A DNA stretch of 58,978 nt from Saprospiraceae bacterium (GTDB lineage Bacteria; Bacteroidota; Bacteroidia; Chitinophagales; Saprospiraceae), in NCBI GenBank assembly GCA_029263015.1, contig JAJCYI010000076.1, positions 1 to 58,978 of the forward strand, read 5' to 3'. A program made the position numbers and the translations under genes. Under the pieces are notes generated by a model. It saw only the letters and a program-made list of their open reading frames with translations, ran no database searches and was not told the origin of the DNA. Below, in pieces: positions 1-9,428 of the stretch (its first letter is position 1; each line of letters opens with the position of its first letter).

Positions 1-353
1 CAGCCTCCGATGGGCCGGACGAACACATCTGGCTGGTCAAGGTCACGAACGATGGTTGTCTTGAAACCATAGATTGTGGACTGGTACCAACTTATGAGCC
101 TGCTCCCGAAGTCGAAATATCCGTTTCTCCCAATCCATGCAGGGAAAGTGTGAGCATTGTTGTGAAAGACTACCTGCCTAAGAATGCAAAAGTGGTACTT
201 TACAATTCGGTTGGCCAGCCGCTCAAAGTCCAAACTATTGTTTCTGGGTGGAACAATCTCAGAATGGAGGGGCTGCAATCAGGACTTTATTTTTATGAAA
301 TACGGGAAGGGAAAGTACTGCTGAAAAGTGGAAAACTGGTGAAGGTGGAGTAG
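1..353 (+). CDS. Type IX secretion cargo protein, C-terminal part (5' end outside window)
   Basis: The reading frame is open from base 3 to the TAG at 351-353, so the gene begins upstream of the window and only about the last 116 residues are seen. The visible part starts with ASDGPDEHIWLVK and a short cysteine-containing stretch, then has the VSPNPC motif followed by about 75 residues with LYNSVGQPL and a final GKLVKVE. This is the pattern of a type A type IX secretion sorting domain, which directs outer-membrane export and surface attachment and is normally cleaved. What the mature protein does cannot be told from this piece. The apparent ATG at 150 lies inside the sorting domain and is not a start. 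Confidence 0.85.
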   Translation, partial: ASDGPDEHIWLVKVTNDGCLETIDCGLVPTYEPAPEVEISVSPNPCRESVSIVVKDYLPKNAKVVLYNSVGQPLKVQTIVSGWNNLRMEGLQSGLYFYEIREGKVLLKSGKLVKVE

Positions 354-372
354 CGTTCCAGCAAAGAACGAA

Positions 373-405
373 AGACCTGACAGGTTTTCAAAACCTGTCA
401 GGTCT
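373..405. repeat. Perfect 16-bp palindrome, dispersed copy 1
   Basis: Arms AGACCTGACAGGTTTT (373-388) and its reverse complement (390-405) flank a single base. A second copy with a 15-bp stem lies at 36063-36095, and both are followed by GGCCG. It sits between convergent genes and could end transcription from both sides, but there is no strict T-run. The identical flank suggests a dispersed REP-like element rather than an ordinary terminator. Confidence 0.8.
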
Positions 406-419
406 GGCCGCTAATAAAG

Positions 420-1538
420 TTACGGCACAAACACCGCCCCGCCAATCACATCCCGCTCCGCCCCTGTCACCGAGGCCAAACAATTGGGTAGGTTTTCCAT
501 CCGCATCACGCCCATCATGGCCATTAATGAAGCTTCTTTAAAATCGATTATCTTTTTATCGGGGATAATTAATTCGATCTTTCTTTCAGACAAATAATAC
601 TGGATACGATTTATTAAAAAGGAATTATAAGCACCGCCACCCGTCACCAATAAATTGTAGTTTTTTTTATTAAAATTTTCTTTTTCAATAATAATATTTA
701 TGGACTCCGAAATTAAATGCGCTGTTAATTCAGTCGCAGTAAATAATTTATTTTTTATAGGATTATTATTTTCTAAAAATATAACCGTCTGGTTATCTCG
801 TACCCATTGGTTGGACAAAGATTTAGGATAATTGTTTTTAAAAAATGGAAGGATTAATTGTTTTTCAAGAAGGCCTGGAATTAATTCTCCCGTCGCCGAA
901 ATATTTCCATTGTCATCAAAAGGCAAATTTAATTCGTTTGCCAGCGCATTTAATATTTGGTTTGCCCCGCAAATATCGAAAGCGATAAACCGACCATTTA
1001 TATTGCAGGTAATGTTGGCGATGCCCCCAAGGTTTAAGTAAAAATCATATCCAGGCAAAAGCATTTTGTCAGCTATGGGAGCGATCGGTGCACCCTGTCC
1101 GCCGAGGGCGATATCCGCCGAGCGGAAATCATTGATGACGGTGCAGCCAGCGGTGACGGCCATTGCAGCACCATCGCCAATTTGGGTGGTAAAGCCATGA
1201 GCCGGTTCATGGAAAACAGTGTGGCCATGCGAGGCGATCAAATCAACTTCTTGGCGATCAATATTTTTATCTAAAACAAAACGATTAATCAGCTCGCCCA
1301 AATAAGCTCCAAAAGCAGCGTGGGCGTCCATCAGTTCAAATGCGCTGCCACCGGGCAATTGACGCAGGCGGGTTTTCCAAAAATCAGAAAAAGGATAGGT
1401 CTCGGCTTGCAGCAATTCCCATTTTTCAACAATAAAATTATTTTTATTGCCGGAAGTTTCAAACCGGCAATAAGCAATATCCAGCCCATCCAACGAACTG
1501 CCGGACATCAGGCCAATGACGTGGTAGTTTCTTTTCAT
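420..1538 (-). CDS. anmK: Anhydro-N-acetylmuramic acid kinase
   Basis: The 372-residue product phosphorylates and opens 1,6-anhydro-MurNAc to MurNAc-6-phosphate in the cytoplasm, a step of peptidoglycan recycling. The N-terminus carries the family's nucleotide-binding signature GLMSGSSLDGLDIAY (about residues 9-23). Further conserved segments are SHGHTVFHEP, GDGAAMA, the long QGAPIAPIAD region, NLGGIANIT and the LVTGGGAYN motif near residue 300. Length matches the family (about 360-390). The start ATG is at 1538. The cytochrome c gene 1553-1888 on the same strand ends 14 bp upstream of it, so the two are probably co-transcribed although their functions are unrelated. Confidence 0.95.
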   Translation of the reverse strand: MKRNYHVIGLMSGSSLDGLDIAYCRFETSGNKNNFIVEKWELLQAETYPFSDFWKTRLRQLPGGSAFELMDAHAAFGAYLGELINRFVLDKNIDRQEVDLIASHGHTVFHEPAHGFTTQIGDGAAMAVTAGCTVINDFRSADIALGGQGAPIAPIADKMLLPGYDFYLNLGGIANITCNINGRFIAFDICGANQILNALANELNLPFDDNGNISATGELIPGLLEKQLILPFFKNNYPKSLSNQWVRDNQTVIFLENNNPIKNKLFTATELTAHLISESINIIIEKENFNKKNYNLLVTGGGAYNSFLINRIQYYLSERKIELIIPDKKIIDFKEASLMAMMGVMRMENLPNCLASVTGAERDVIGGAVFVP

Positions 1539-1552
1539 ACTTGCAGTATTGA

Positions 1553-1888
1553 CTACTCCGACCGCAGCGTTTCGATATGTTTTGCCACTGCTTTGATCTT
1601 TTGCTCGTTGAGTAAACCTTCAAAAGGCGTCATCAAATTGCGGCCTTTGGTAATGACCTCGATGCGTTCCTTTAGGTTCAGTTTTGATGTTGTCAAATCA
1701 AATGCGCCACTACCGCCCATGTCGCCGTAAAGGCCATGACAGGTAACGCAGTAGGTTTTGTAGATTTTGGCTCCATCCACCTTTTTCACTTTGGTGGCGG
1801 GTGTTTTGGAATCATTTGTTTTTTGCCCGTTGCCGCCGCAAGCAGCCAGCAAAGCGACGAAGCTCACAAGCGTTATTATTATTTTCAT
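1553..1888 (-). CDS. Monoheme c-type cytochrome lipoprotein
   Basis: The 111-residue protein begins with a lipoprotein signal ending in the lipobox LLAAC (Cys about residue 17), then a low-complexity linker and a small class I cytochrome c fold. The heme motif CVTCH (about residues 47-51) and the late ITKGRNLMTPFEG segment, whose Met is a likely axial ligand, are visible. It is probably membrane-tethered on the periplasmic side and shuttles electrons to a terminal oxidase or reductase; the partner is unknown. It lies 14 bp upstream of anmK on the same strand. Confidence 0.85.
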   Translation of the reverse strand: MKIIITLVSFVALLAACGGNGQKTNDSKTPATKVKKVDGAKIYKTYCVTCHGLYGDMGGSGAFDLTTSKLNLKERIEVITKGRNLMTPFEGLLNEQKIKAVAKHIETLRSE

Positions 1889-1914
1889 AATTCAATTGAG
1901 TAAGGTGGGTGGCA

Positions 1915-1994
1915 ATAAATGTATAGCGAATCCCCAGATTCGCTGTCTATTTAGCCTGACTACGAGCGAATCTGGGGATCCGCTATACATTTAT
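1915..1994. repeat. 80-bp imperfect inverted repeat with 30-bp arms
   Basis: The left arm at 1915-1944 contains GCGAATCCCCAGATTCGC. The right arm at 1965-1994 is its reverse complement with one mismatch, and a 20-base loop separates them. The half-site GCGAATCCCCAG recurs in a related inverted repeat at 11282-11344. It lies between the divergent cytochrome c gene and priA, so any promoter here would have to work around it. Confidence 0.75.
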
Positions 1995-2133
1995 CGAAAG
2001 GTGAGCGGCGAAAATACACAATGGAACGGTTTACACAACCGGGTACGGCCAGAAGCGTTTGCATTTTGCCCTGTTGTGAAAATTTGCCGACTTTCGCCGG
2101 GCGTTGAGCCAAACTCCAATTAACAGCATTTTT

Positions 2134-4650
2134 ATGCAAACAGAAACCTACCATCCCGTCCAGGCCACCGGCATGTATGCCGAGGTCATCCTGCCGCTGG
2201 CGGTGTCCAAGCCTTATACCTATTCCATCCCAGAGGAGCTTCTGACACAAGTGCGGTCAGGAATGCGGGTAGAGGTGCAGTTTGGTGGCAATAAATTATA
2301 CGCAGGCGTTGTACTCAAAACCCACGACCAAGCCCCTTCTCACAAAGTCAAACCGATCCTCTCCCTAATTGATAATGAACCGATCATCAATGAGTGCACC
2401 CTAAAGTTCTGGCAGTGGCTCGCCGATTATTATGCTTGCTCGCTCGGAGAAGTGATGGAAGCAGCCCTTCCCGCCAACCTCAAACTGGCCAGCGAACGCC
2501 GCCTCATGCTCAGCCCAATGTATGACGACAACTTCATCGGGCTGGACGACAAGGAATACATGATTGCCGAGGCACTCAGTATTCAGGAGACTATCTCGAT
2601 TGACGACGTGCGGAAAATACTGAATCTGAAATCTGTTTTCCATGTCATAAAAAGATTGCTGGACAAGAAAGTGATTTACCTCTACGAGGAAATGTCCGAA
2701 AAGTACAAGCCAAAAAAAATAGCTTGTGTCCGCCTCGCCGAGCCATACCATTCTGATCGTCAAAAATTGCAACATGCATTTGAAATATGCAGCAGGGCCA
2801 TCCGCCAGACGGAAGCATTGCTCGCATTTGTGCAGGCTGACCGAGAACAGGAATTTGTGCGTCGACAGGATATTTACAAAAAAGCAAAGGCAGATTCCAC
2901 GGTGCTGAAAGCAATGGAAAAGAAGGGCATTTTCGAGCTTTTTGAAAAAGAAGTGAGCCGCCTGGGTGGTTATGAAGAGGAGCTATTAGAAATACCAGAG
3001 CTTGCCGACCAGCAGGTCAGGGCGCTGTCAGAAATCCACGATCATTTCAAAGAAAAAAATGTAGTGCTGCTCCACGGCGTGACCGGCAGCGGCAAAACGA
3101 GGGTTTATATTGAACTGATAGAAGCGGCCATCAAACGGGGCGAGCAAGTGCTTTATTTGTTGCCAGAAGTAGCGCTTACCACGCAGATTATCAGCCGTTT
3201 GCAAAAGGTTTTTGGTGATGAAATAGCCGTTTATCATCATCGTATTTCCAATAACGAAAGGGTGGAACTTTGGATGTCAGTTCGACAGTTCGAGCACGGT
3301 AGTTCATCTGAATCAAAAGGGAAGGTAGCTGCCAACTGCATCCTCGGCGCACGGTCGGGGTTGTTCCTTCCGTACACCAATCTTGGCCTCGTCATTGTGG
3401 ATGAGGAGCACGATACTTCTTACAAGCAACACGACCCAGCGCCACGGTACAACGGGCGGGATGCCGCCATTTATTTGGCACATCTCCACGGAGCAAAAGT
3501 ATTGCTCGGCACAGCCACTCCATCGATTGAAAGTTTCAAAAATGCAAAAGCTGGTAAATATGGATTGGTGGAAATGCCGGAGCGTTTTGGAGGTATTGAG
3601 CTGCCTGAAATTGTGATTGTCGATGCCAAACAGGAAGCTAAGGAACGTAAGCTGCAAAGTCATTTTACCAGCGTTTTACTGGAGGAACTGAAAGCAGCAT
3701 TGGAGCGGGGCGAGCAGGCCATTTTGTTCCAAAACCGACGGGGCTATGCGCCAACCTTACGCTGTACGACCTGTGACTGGCACTCCGAATGTGTGCATTG
3801 CGACGTGAGCCTGACCTACCATAAATTCCGGCAAACCCTGCAATGCCATTATTGTGGCTACACGCAACAAGTAACCAGCAAATGCCCTGCCTGCGGGGGT
3901 ATTGATTTGAAACTGCACGGTTTCGGCACACAGAAAATTGAGGACGAATTGAAAATATACTTGCCCGAAGCAAACATTGGCAGGATGGACTATGACGCGG
4001 TCCGAACCAAAGATGCCCATGCCCGCATCATTAACGATTTTGAGGAAAAACGGCTGGATATTCTCGTCGGCACACAGATGGTCACTAAGGGTTTGGATTT
4101 TGAAAATGTGAGCATCGTGGGTGTGCTCAGCGCAGACTCTTTGTTACAGTTTCCAGACTTCCGTTCAGGCGAAAGGGGGTTTCAATTGATTACTCAGGTA
4201 GCGGGCAGGGCAGGTCGGAAAAACAAACAAGGCAAAGTTATCGTCCAGGCAATGAACACGACGCACCCTGTCCTCCGGGAAATATTTGACCATGATTTCC
4301 CAACATTTTATGAACGGGAAATTAAGGAGCGGAAAGCGTTTTTGTACCCCCCGTTTTCCCGTTTGATAAAAGTGACTTTAAAACATAAAAAACCCGACGT
4401 GCTCAACCGGGGAGGGCAGGCTTTTGTGAAAGTGCTACGAGGAAAACTGGGCAAAAGGGTACTCGGCCCATCGGTGCCGCCTGTTGGCCGGGTACGCAGT
4501 TATTATTTACTGGATATTTTGATAAAAATGGAACTCAACCCAAAACTGTGGAAGCTGTCGAAAGACACCATTCGAGATGCTACTCAATATATGCAAAAAG
4601 AAGCAGGGTTTTCCACCGTGCGGGTGAATACGGATGTGGATCCAGTTTAG
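2134..4650 (+). CDS. priA: Primosomal protein N' (replication restart helicase)
   Basis: This is PriA, the 3'-to-5' superfamily 2 helicase that recognises stalled forks and reloads the replisome. The N-terminal DNA-binding domain begins YAEVILPLAVSKPYTY. The Walker A motif GVTGSGKT is near residue 316, the Walker B/DEEH motif VIVDEEHDTSYKQ near 422, and GTATPSIES follows. The family's zinc-binding insert CTTCDWHSECVHC...CHYCGY...CPACGG spans about residues 543-590. QVAGRAGR is helicase motif VI. I chose the ATG at 2134, giving about 838 residues, because the longer frame opens with a TTG at 2104 and adds ten non-conserved residues. Length is normal for the family. It is apparently monocistronic. 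Confidence 0.95.
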   Translation: MQTETYHPVQATGMYAEVILPLAVSKPYTYSIPEELLTQVRSGMRVEVQFGGNKLYAGVVLKTHDQAPSHKVKPILSLIDNEPIINECTLKFWQWLADYYACSLGEVMEAALPANLKLASERRLMLSPMYDDNFIGLDDKEYMIAEALSIQETISIDDVRKILNLKSVFHVIKRLLDKKVIYLYEEMSEKYKPKKIACVRLAEPYHSDRQKLQHAFEICSRAIRQTEALLAFVQADREQEFVRRQDIYKKAKADSTVLKAMEKKGIFELFEKEVSRLGGYEEELLEIPELADQQVRALSEIHDHFKEKNVVLLHGVTGSGKTRVYIELIEAAIKRGEQVLYLLPEVALTTQIISRLQKVFGDEIAVYHHRISNNERVELWMSVRQFEHGSSSESKGKVAANCILGARSGLFLPYTNLGLVIVDEEHDTSYKQHDPAPRYNGRDAAIYLAHLHGAKVLLGTATPSIESFKNAKAGKYGLVEMPERFGGIELPEIVIVDAKQEAKERKLQSHFTSVLLEELKAALERGEQAILFQNRRGYAPTLRCTTCDWHSECVHCDVSLTYHKFRQTLQCHYCGYTQQVTSKCPACGGIDLKLHGFGTQKIEDELKIYLPEANIGRMDYDAVRTKDAHARIINDFEEKRLDILVGTQMVTKGLDFENVSIVGVLSADSLLQFPDFRSGERGFQLITQVAGRAGRKNKQGKVIVQAMNTTHPVLREIFDHDFPTFYEREIKERKAFLYPPFSRLIKVTLKHKKPDVLNRGGQAFVKVLRGKLGKRVLGPSVPPVGRVRSYYLLDILIKMELNPKLWKLSKDTIRDATQYMQKEAGFSTVRVNTDVDPV

Positions 4651-4679
4651 GATTATTTAAATGATCCTTATATATTCTT

Positions 4680-4868
4680 TCAAGGTGCCAATTCTAAACT
4701 GTACAATTCAACCGTTTTTTCTTTCCCCCTTAATATTGTTTCTTCTACAAACGATGCTTCGATATTTCCAAGGTCGTCTATTTTTTTTAATAATTCTCCT
4801 GATATCAAAAAATCTTTAGATAACCTTTTACACTCTTCCGGGCGCAGTTGTGATTTGTCCCCATTAAA
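4680..4868 (-). pseudogene. Remnant of a class III adenylate/guanylate cyclase C-terminus
   Basis: Reading the minus strand from 4868 gives an open stretch of about 62 codons ending in TGA at 4680-4682. It contains FLISGELLKKID and ends RGKEKTVELYSLE. In class III nucleotide cyclases the segment after the catalytic core characteristically reads ILISG...LKGKEKPVELYEL, so this looks like the last 60 residues of such a gene. The stop just upstream (4869-4871) and the absence of any catalytic-domain sequence beyond it indicate that the rest is lost. The assignment rests on a short match read by eye. Confidence 0.5.
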
Positions 4869-5280
4869 TCAGTTAATATTCGACAGATTTTTCATTACAA
4901 TTTATTTTTGATTCGGGTGCAAGTTGTCAGAAAAACCAATGCCTTGGAAAGTGAAATTGACTGGATCGGGATAGAGAATGGACGAATCGGGAAAAGGAAA
5001 CAAGAATAATCACCATTGGGCAATTCGTCATTCAGATGAATTCAATACGACCCTTCTACAAAATAGGTTCTGGATTATAAATGCGAACGCTTGGAGGTTT
5101 CACCATTGGTATTTTTGCACGGTGAATAAATTCATTGGTCGAAATTCAGATGCCATTAATAAAGCGGAAACCAACCTTTGCAAAAATTAAAATCAAAGAA
5201 TAAGGGTAAGCCCATTGAGAAGGCATCCCTTACTAGGAAAATGAATAGAAATCACATTAAAAACTACCTACTTAAAAATC
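4869..5280. other. Non-coding stretch between cyclase remnant and TonB receptor gene
   Basis: I see no supportable gene here. A 70-codon frame at 4978-5190 has tryptophan- and histidine-rich composition, no hydrophobic pattern and no recognisable family, so it is probably chance. The last 60 bases before 5281 are A/T-rich and should hold the receptor gene's promoter, but no convincing TAnnTTTG box was found. Confidence 0.5.
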
Positions 5281-7629
5281 ATGACTAAGTTTTTGAAATT
5301 ACCCGCACTGTTATTCTTATTATTGAATGCCGCTAGTGTTTATTCACAAGAAAAATTCACGCTCAGTGGACATATTAGAGATGCCACAAATGGAGAAGAA
5401 TTAATCGGTGCCAATATCTATGTAGAAGAATTGGGCACAGGCACTTCCACTAATGTTTACGGATTTTATTCGCTTTCCCTTGATCCAAAAAATTACAGAA
5501 TTGGCCTCAGCTATCTTGGCTACGAACCCATGGCAATGGATATTTCGCTGACCAAAAACCAGGTTTTGGACTTTGAGCTGGAACCTGAAGGATTGTTGAT
5601 GACCGAAGTTGTCGTGACTGCGAAAGAGGAAGACCAGAACGTGAAGAACATTGAAATGAGTGTAGAAAAATTGAGTGCCCTCCAGATCAAGCAGATTCCG
5701 CAAGTGATGGGGGAAGCTGATTTGATTCGAAGCATTCAACTGCTGCCAGGCGTGAGTACCGTTGGAGAAGGAGCGACTGGCTTTAATGTGAGAGGTGGTA
5801 ACGTTGACCAAAACCTGATACTGCTCGATGAGGCTACGGTTTACAATTCCTCTCACCTGTTTGGTCTTTTTTCCGTTTTCAATGTTGACGCTATCAAAGA
5901 TTCAAAGCTGTACAAAGGCGGTATCCCTGCCAAATATGGTGGGCGACTTTCTTCTGTCCTCGACATCCGTCAGCGGGATGGCAATCGAAAAAACTTTGCC
6001 ATGACCGGAGGTATTGGGTTGATTGCCAGCCGATTGACCATAGAAGGGCCAGTACAGAAAGACGAAAGTTCTTTCATGGTGGCAGGCCGGAGTTCGTATG
6101 GGCATTTGTTCCTGAAATTCGATCCAGACTTAAAGGACAATGTGGTTTATTTTTATGACCTGAACGCAAAAGCCAATTTTGAGTTGACCGAAAAAGACCG
6201 CATTTATTTGTCTGGATATTTTGGAAGGGATGTTTTTAATTTCGGTGATGAATTTTCTTCTGACTGGGGAAATGCCACGGCCTCCGTGCGTTGGAACCAC
6301 CTATTTTCCAGCAAGCTGTTTTCTAATTTCACTGCCATTTACAGCGATTATGGTTATTCTTTTGGTATTCCGGAAGGATCGCAGGCGTTCGATTGGGATG
6401 CGCACATTTACAATTATGTTTTGAAAGGGGATTTTACTTATTACCTCAATCCAGAGAGCAAATTGGATTTTGGAGCAGAGGCAAATCTGTACCGTTTCCA
6501 TCCTGGCCGGGCGATTGGCTTGGGAGGTGAATCCATTTTCAATGAAATAAATATACAGCATCAACACGCATTGGAATCGGCCGTTTATGCTAGCTTTGAA
6601 CACCAACCAATCCGAAACCTGACGCTACAGTATGGATTGCGTTTTTCCAATTTCACAAGGCTTGGCAAAGAGGACATTTATATTTATGAAAATGGAGAAC
6701 CTACCGGCCGTGAGGCAATCCTTGATACCATTTCTTATGGCTCTAATAAAAAAATCATTTCTTTTTCAGCACCAGAGCCACGCTTTGCTGCCAATTACAT
6801 CATTAACGACAAAAGCTCCGTAAAACTTAGTTACAACAGGATGCGGCAATATATCCATCTGGTTTCCAATACAACCTCTGCGACACCTATTGATATTTGG
6901 ACGCCAAGCGGCACTTACATTGATCCCGCAACTGTGGATCAGATAGCCCTCGGTTATTTCAGAAACTTCAAAAGCAATGCTTACGAGGCATCCATTGAGG
7001 GGTTTTATAAAGACTTTGACAATTTGTTGGACTATAAAGACGGAGCGGAATTATTGTTGAATGAAACTTTGGAAACAGAGTTGTTGAGCGGCGAAGGAAA
7101 AGCTTATGGATTGGAATTGTCAGTGCGCAAGAACAAAGGAGCTGTCACTGGCTGGGTCAGCTACACTTTATCGAGGTCGGAAAGGAAAGTTGCGGGGATC
7201 AATGACGGCGAGTCCTTTCCTTCCAATTATGATAAAACCCACGACCTGTCTGTGACTGCCGCCTGGCAGATAAATGATAAATGGAAACTCTCTTCCAATT
7301 TTGCCTATACCACCGGGCGCCCCATTACCTACCCAGAATCGAGGTACGTTTTTGATGGAATCACTGTGCCGCATTACAACAACCGCAATGGCGCACGCAC
7401 GCCCGACTACCACCGCATGGATGTTGGACTTCAATTTACCCCTAATAAAAAACCCGATAAGCGCTGGAAAAGCTCTTGGGACTTCGGGGCATACAATGTC
7501 TATGCAAGACGGAATGCTTATTCGATTTTCTTCCGTCAAAATGAAGACAACCCGTTGGAGACAGAGGCGGTGCGGCTTTCCATTTTTGGAAGTGTGCTAC
7601 CTTATGTGACCTATAATTTCTCATTTTAA
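5281..7629 (+). CDS. TonB-dependent outer-membrane receptor with carboxypeptidase-like N-domain
   Basis: The 782-residue protein has a signal peptide ending near VYSQ (residue 22). A carboxypeptidase-regulatory-like beta domain follows (about 25-115: SGHIRDATNGEELIGANIYV). Next come a plug domain with NVRGGNVDQNLILLDEATVYN (about 168-190) and a 22-strand barrel ending in the aromatic VTYNFSF. Such receptors take up substrates across the outer membrane using TonB/ExbB/ExbD energy. The downstream DUF4249 lipoprotein, 58 bp away on the same strand, is the usual partner of this receptor subclass. It is not a SusC homologue because no SusD gene follows. The substrate is unknown. Confidence 0.93.
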   Translation: MTKFLKLPALLFLLLNAASVYSQEKFTLSGHIRDATNGEELIGANIYVEELGTGTSTNVYGFYSLSLDPKNYRIGLSYLGYEPMAMDISLTKNQVLDFELEPEGLLMTEVVVTAKEEDQNVKNIEMSVEKLSALQIKQIPQVMGEADLIRSIQLLPGVSTVGEGATGFNVRGGNVDQNLILLDEATVYNSSHLFGLFSVFNVDAIKDSKLYKGGIPAKYGGRLSSVLDIRQRDGNRKNFAMTGGIGLIASRLTIEGPVQKDESSFMVAGRSSYGHLFLKFDPDLKDNVVYFYDLNAKANFELTEKDRIYLSGYFGRDVFNFGDEFSSDWGNATASVRWNHLFSSKLFSNFTAIYSDYGYSFGIPEGSQAFDWDAHIYNYVLKGDFTYYLNPESKLDFGAEANLYRFHPGRAIGLGGESIFNEINIQHQHALESAVYASFEHQPIRNLTLQYGLRFSNFTRLGKEDIYIYENGEPTGREAILDTISYGSNKKIISFSAPEPRFAANYIINDKSSVKLSYNRMRQYIHLVSNTTSATPIDIWTPSGTYIDPATVDQIALGYFRNFKSNAYEASIEGFYKDFDNLLDYKDGAELLLNETLETELLSGEGKAYGLELSVRKNKGAVTGWVSYTLSRSERKVAGINDGESFPSNYDKTHDLSVTAAWQINDKWKLSSNFAYTTGRPITYPESRYVFDGITVPHYNNRNGARTPDYHRMDVGLQFTPNKKPDKRWKSSWDFGAYNVYARRNAYSIFFRQNEDNPLETEAVRLSIFGSVLPYVTYNFSF

Positions 7630-7638
7630 ATAATGTCC

Positions 7639-7673
7639 AAATTAGGAGACAACTTTAAGTTGTCTCCTAATTT
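7639..7673. repeat. Perfect 17-bp palindrome (hairpin family with covariation, copy 1)
   Basis: Arms AAATTAGGAGACAACTT (7639-7655) and its reverse complement (7657-7673) flank one T and are followed by six A residues. It lies between the receptor and DUF4249 genes of one operon. A second copy at 15958-15986 keeps the pairing although two bases in each arm differ, so the fold rather than the sequence appears conserved. It may attenuate or stabilise the operon mRNA. Confidence 0.8.
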
Positions 7674-7687
7674 TAAAAAATAAAATC

Positions 7688-8515
7688 ATGCATATCAAAA
7701 TATCATTCTTAATCCTACTTTCTTTATTTGTCTTTACCAGTTGCCAAGATGTCATTGACCTGGACGTTCCAGATGGTGATATTCAACTTGTAGTGGACGG
7801 GTGGCTCACCAATCAAGAAGGTGAAAAACAAGTCTTGCTCTCAACAACGGCCAACTATTTCAACAATACCGAAACACCCAGAGTGACTGGCGCACTGGTT
7901 GTACTGCACAACACAAACGGTGCGGTTGACACCCTTGGCGAAAAAGAACCGGGTGTATACATTACAGAATTTGTTGGGCAGGTTGGAGAAACTTATCACA
8001 TATATATTAGAACAACCGCAGGCGATGAATACCAATCGAACCCTGAGGAACTACGACCAGTACCTGCAATTACAGACATTTTTTATGAATACAAGGAAGA
8101 GACAATTTTTGAAGACGAGGGCTATTATGTAAGTATCAACACCAACGAGCCGCTCGGTGTTGGAGATCATTACCGCTGGAAGCAATACGTGAACGGAGAA
8201 TTCCTGAACGAGCCTTTTGATCTGCTTTATGCCAGCGATGAGTTTGTGGACGGTAATCCGATCCTCAACTTTGAGATTACAACTGACCCTTTGGAGCTGG
8301 GGGATCATTACCGGATTCAACAATTGTCCATTTCTGAAGAGGCGTTTGAATTCTTCACTCAGTTACAGCTTCAAACTGCATTTATTGGATCGCTATTCGA
8401 TAGCCCTCCTGCGGCATTGGATGGCAATATTGTCCGCTTGGGTCAGACGGAAAAGAAAGCCTTGGGGTATTTTGGAGTATCAGCAGTGAGCGATAAGGAA
8501 ATTGTGATAAAGTAA
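7688..8515 (+). CDS. DUF4249 family lipoprotein
   Basis: The 275-residue protein starts with a lipoprotein signal whose lipobox is FTSC (Cys about residue 19). The conserved opening DVIDLDVPDGDIQLVVDGWLTNQ and the later TYHIYIRTTAGDEYQSNPEELRPVP are typical of DUF4249, a beta-rich outer-membrane lipoprotein family of unknown biochemistry. These genes usually stand directly after a TonB-dependent receptor, as here, so it is probably a surface-exposed or periplasmic accessory to the receptor at 5281-7629. A strong hairpin at 8541-8576 ends the two-gene unit. Confidence 0.85.
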   Translation: MHIKISFLILLSLFVFTSCQDVIDLDVPDGDIQLVVDGWLTNQEGEKQVLLSTTANYFNNTETPRVTGALVVLHNTNGAVDTLGEKEPGVYITEFVGQVGETYHIYIRTTAGDEYQSNPEELRPVPAITDIFYEYKEETIFEDEGYYVSINTNEPLGVGDHYRWKQYVNGEFLNEPFDLLYASDEFVDGNPILNFEITTDPLELGDHYRIQQLSISEEAFEFFTQLQLQTAFIGSLFDSPPAALDGNIVRLGQTEKKALGYFGVSAVSDKEIVIK

Positions 8516-8540
8516 ATTGAGGGTTAGGAAGCGAAAAACA

Positions 8541-8576
8541 AAATAGGGCTGTGGAGGAATCTACACAGCCCTATTT
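8541..8576. terminator. Bidirectional intrinsic terminator
   Basis: AAATAGGGCTGTG (8541-8553) pairs perfectly with 8564-8576 around a ten-base loop. An A-rich run precedes it and TTTT ends it. It lies 26 bp after the DUF4249 stop and downstream of the convergent thioredoxin gene, so it can serve both. Confidence 0.8.
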
Positions 8577-8668
8577 TCAACTGGACTTTTCAGGTAATTT
8601 TTATTTCAAAATAGCCAAACGGCGAATGTTCAATAGCCCAGCAAATAAAATACTTTTCTCAATATAGT

Positions 8669-9166
8669 TTATTCTCCTGTTTTTGCTTTCGCAATTATTT
8701 TTTCCAGATTTATCTCGTCGCCAGGCACATAGCCATTGTGTTCGTGAAGGATTTTCCCTGCTTTTGCTACCACCGTTTGCGGGATAGTCTGGAAGTTAAA
8801 AGCATTGCGCATCGCTTCTTCATTGCCTGCGAAAATTGTGTAATTCCATCCTTTGGTTTCAACGATACCAGGCACTTTTGGCAAAGCTCGTTGATTGTCT
8901 ATGGTGATTGCTATCAGTTCCACATTGTAATCCCTTTGCCAGTCTTCGTAATAATCAGCAATAGCATCGAGTTCTTTTTTGCACGGGGAGCACCAAGTTG
9001 CCCAGAAATCAATGATGTATGTTTTGGAATCGTCAGAGGTGTATTCCTTGAGGTCAAAAGTCTGTCCATCGAGGGATTTCACGATTACACTTGGGATATA
9101 TTTTTGGCTCATTGCAGTAAAAGAACAGCACAAGGCGGCCAAAATTAAAAATGTCAGTTGCTTCAT
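8669..9166 (-). CDS. TlpA/ResA-like periplasmic thioredoxin
   Basis: The 165-residue protein has a cleavable signal peptide (MKQLTFLILAALCCSFTAMSQ) and a thioredoxin fold. The active site WATWCSPCKKELDAI (Cys-Ser-Pro-Cys near residues 59-62) follows YIIDFWA. The cis-proline region reads FQTIPQTVVAKAGKILHEHNGYVPG. This is the AhpC/TSA-TlpA type found in the periplasm, which usually reduces disulfides for cytochrome c maturation or general redox homeostasis. Length is normal. It stands alone, convergent with the receptor operon. Confidence 0.88.
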   Translation of the reverse strand: MKQLTFLILAALCCSFTAMSQKYIPSVIVKSLDGQTFDLKEYTSDDSKTYIIDFWATWCSPCKKELDAIADYYEDWQRDYNVELIAITIDNQRALPKVPGIVETKGWNYTIFAGNEEAMRNAFNFQTIPQTVVAKAGKILHEHNGYVPGDEINLEKIIAKAKTGE

Positions 9167-9336
9167 ATTTCCATGTTTTGTATGGTGAAAAATTATTTGA
9201 TGCCAAAGCGGAATGGTTACCTTTGAGGCATCAAAAAAACCAAGCGCAAAGGTATTTCGAAACTAGGCCATTTCACTAAACACTGGCTGATATTAACCTG
9301 CCATTAACGACCCAAAGTAAAACGAAATTGAACAAC

Positions 9337-9407
9337 CTCGCCGCAAGCTAACGGGGAATCAAAGCTGAATTATTTGTTTCTTCGCCGCAAGCGTCGGGGA
9401 ATTAAAC
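9337..9407. repeat. Two copies of a CGCCGCAAGC...CGGGGAAT motif
   Basis: TCGCCGCAAGC then ACGGGGAATCAAA at 9338-9363 recurs with small changes at 9382-9407 (TCGCCGCAAGCGTCGGGGAA). The pair lies at the start of a 940-bp gene-poor region. It may be the edge of a lost mobile element; no transposase sequence accompanies it. Confidence 0.45.
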
Positions 9408-9428
9408 CCAGCTAAGATTAATTTCTGT

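Noticed and set aside
4978..5190. 70-codon frame before the first TonB receptor
   Set aside because: Trp/His/Asn-rich, no hydrophobic core, no family and no promoter signal. Probably chance.
5281..8515. Receptor plus lipoprotein as a SusC/SusD glycan-uptake pair
   Set aside because: The lipoprotein is DUF4249-like (beta-rich, about 275 residues), not the helical 500-residue SusD, and no glycoside hydrolase genes are near.
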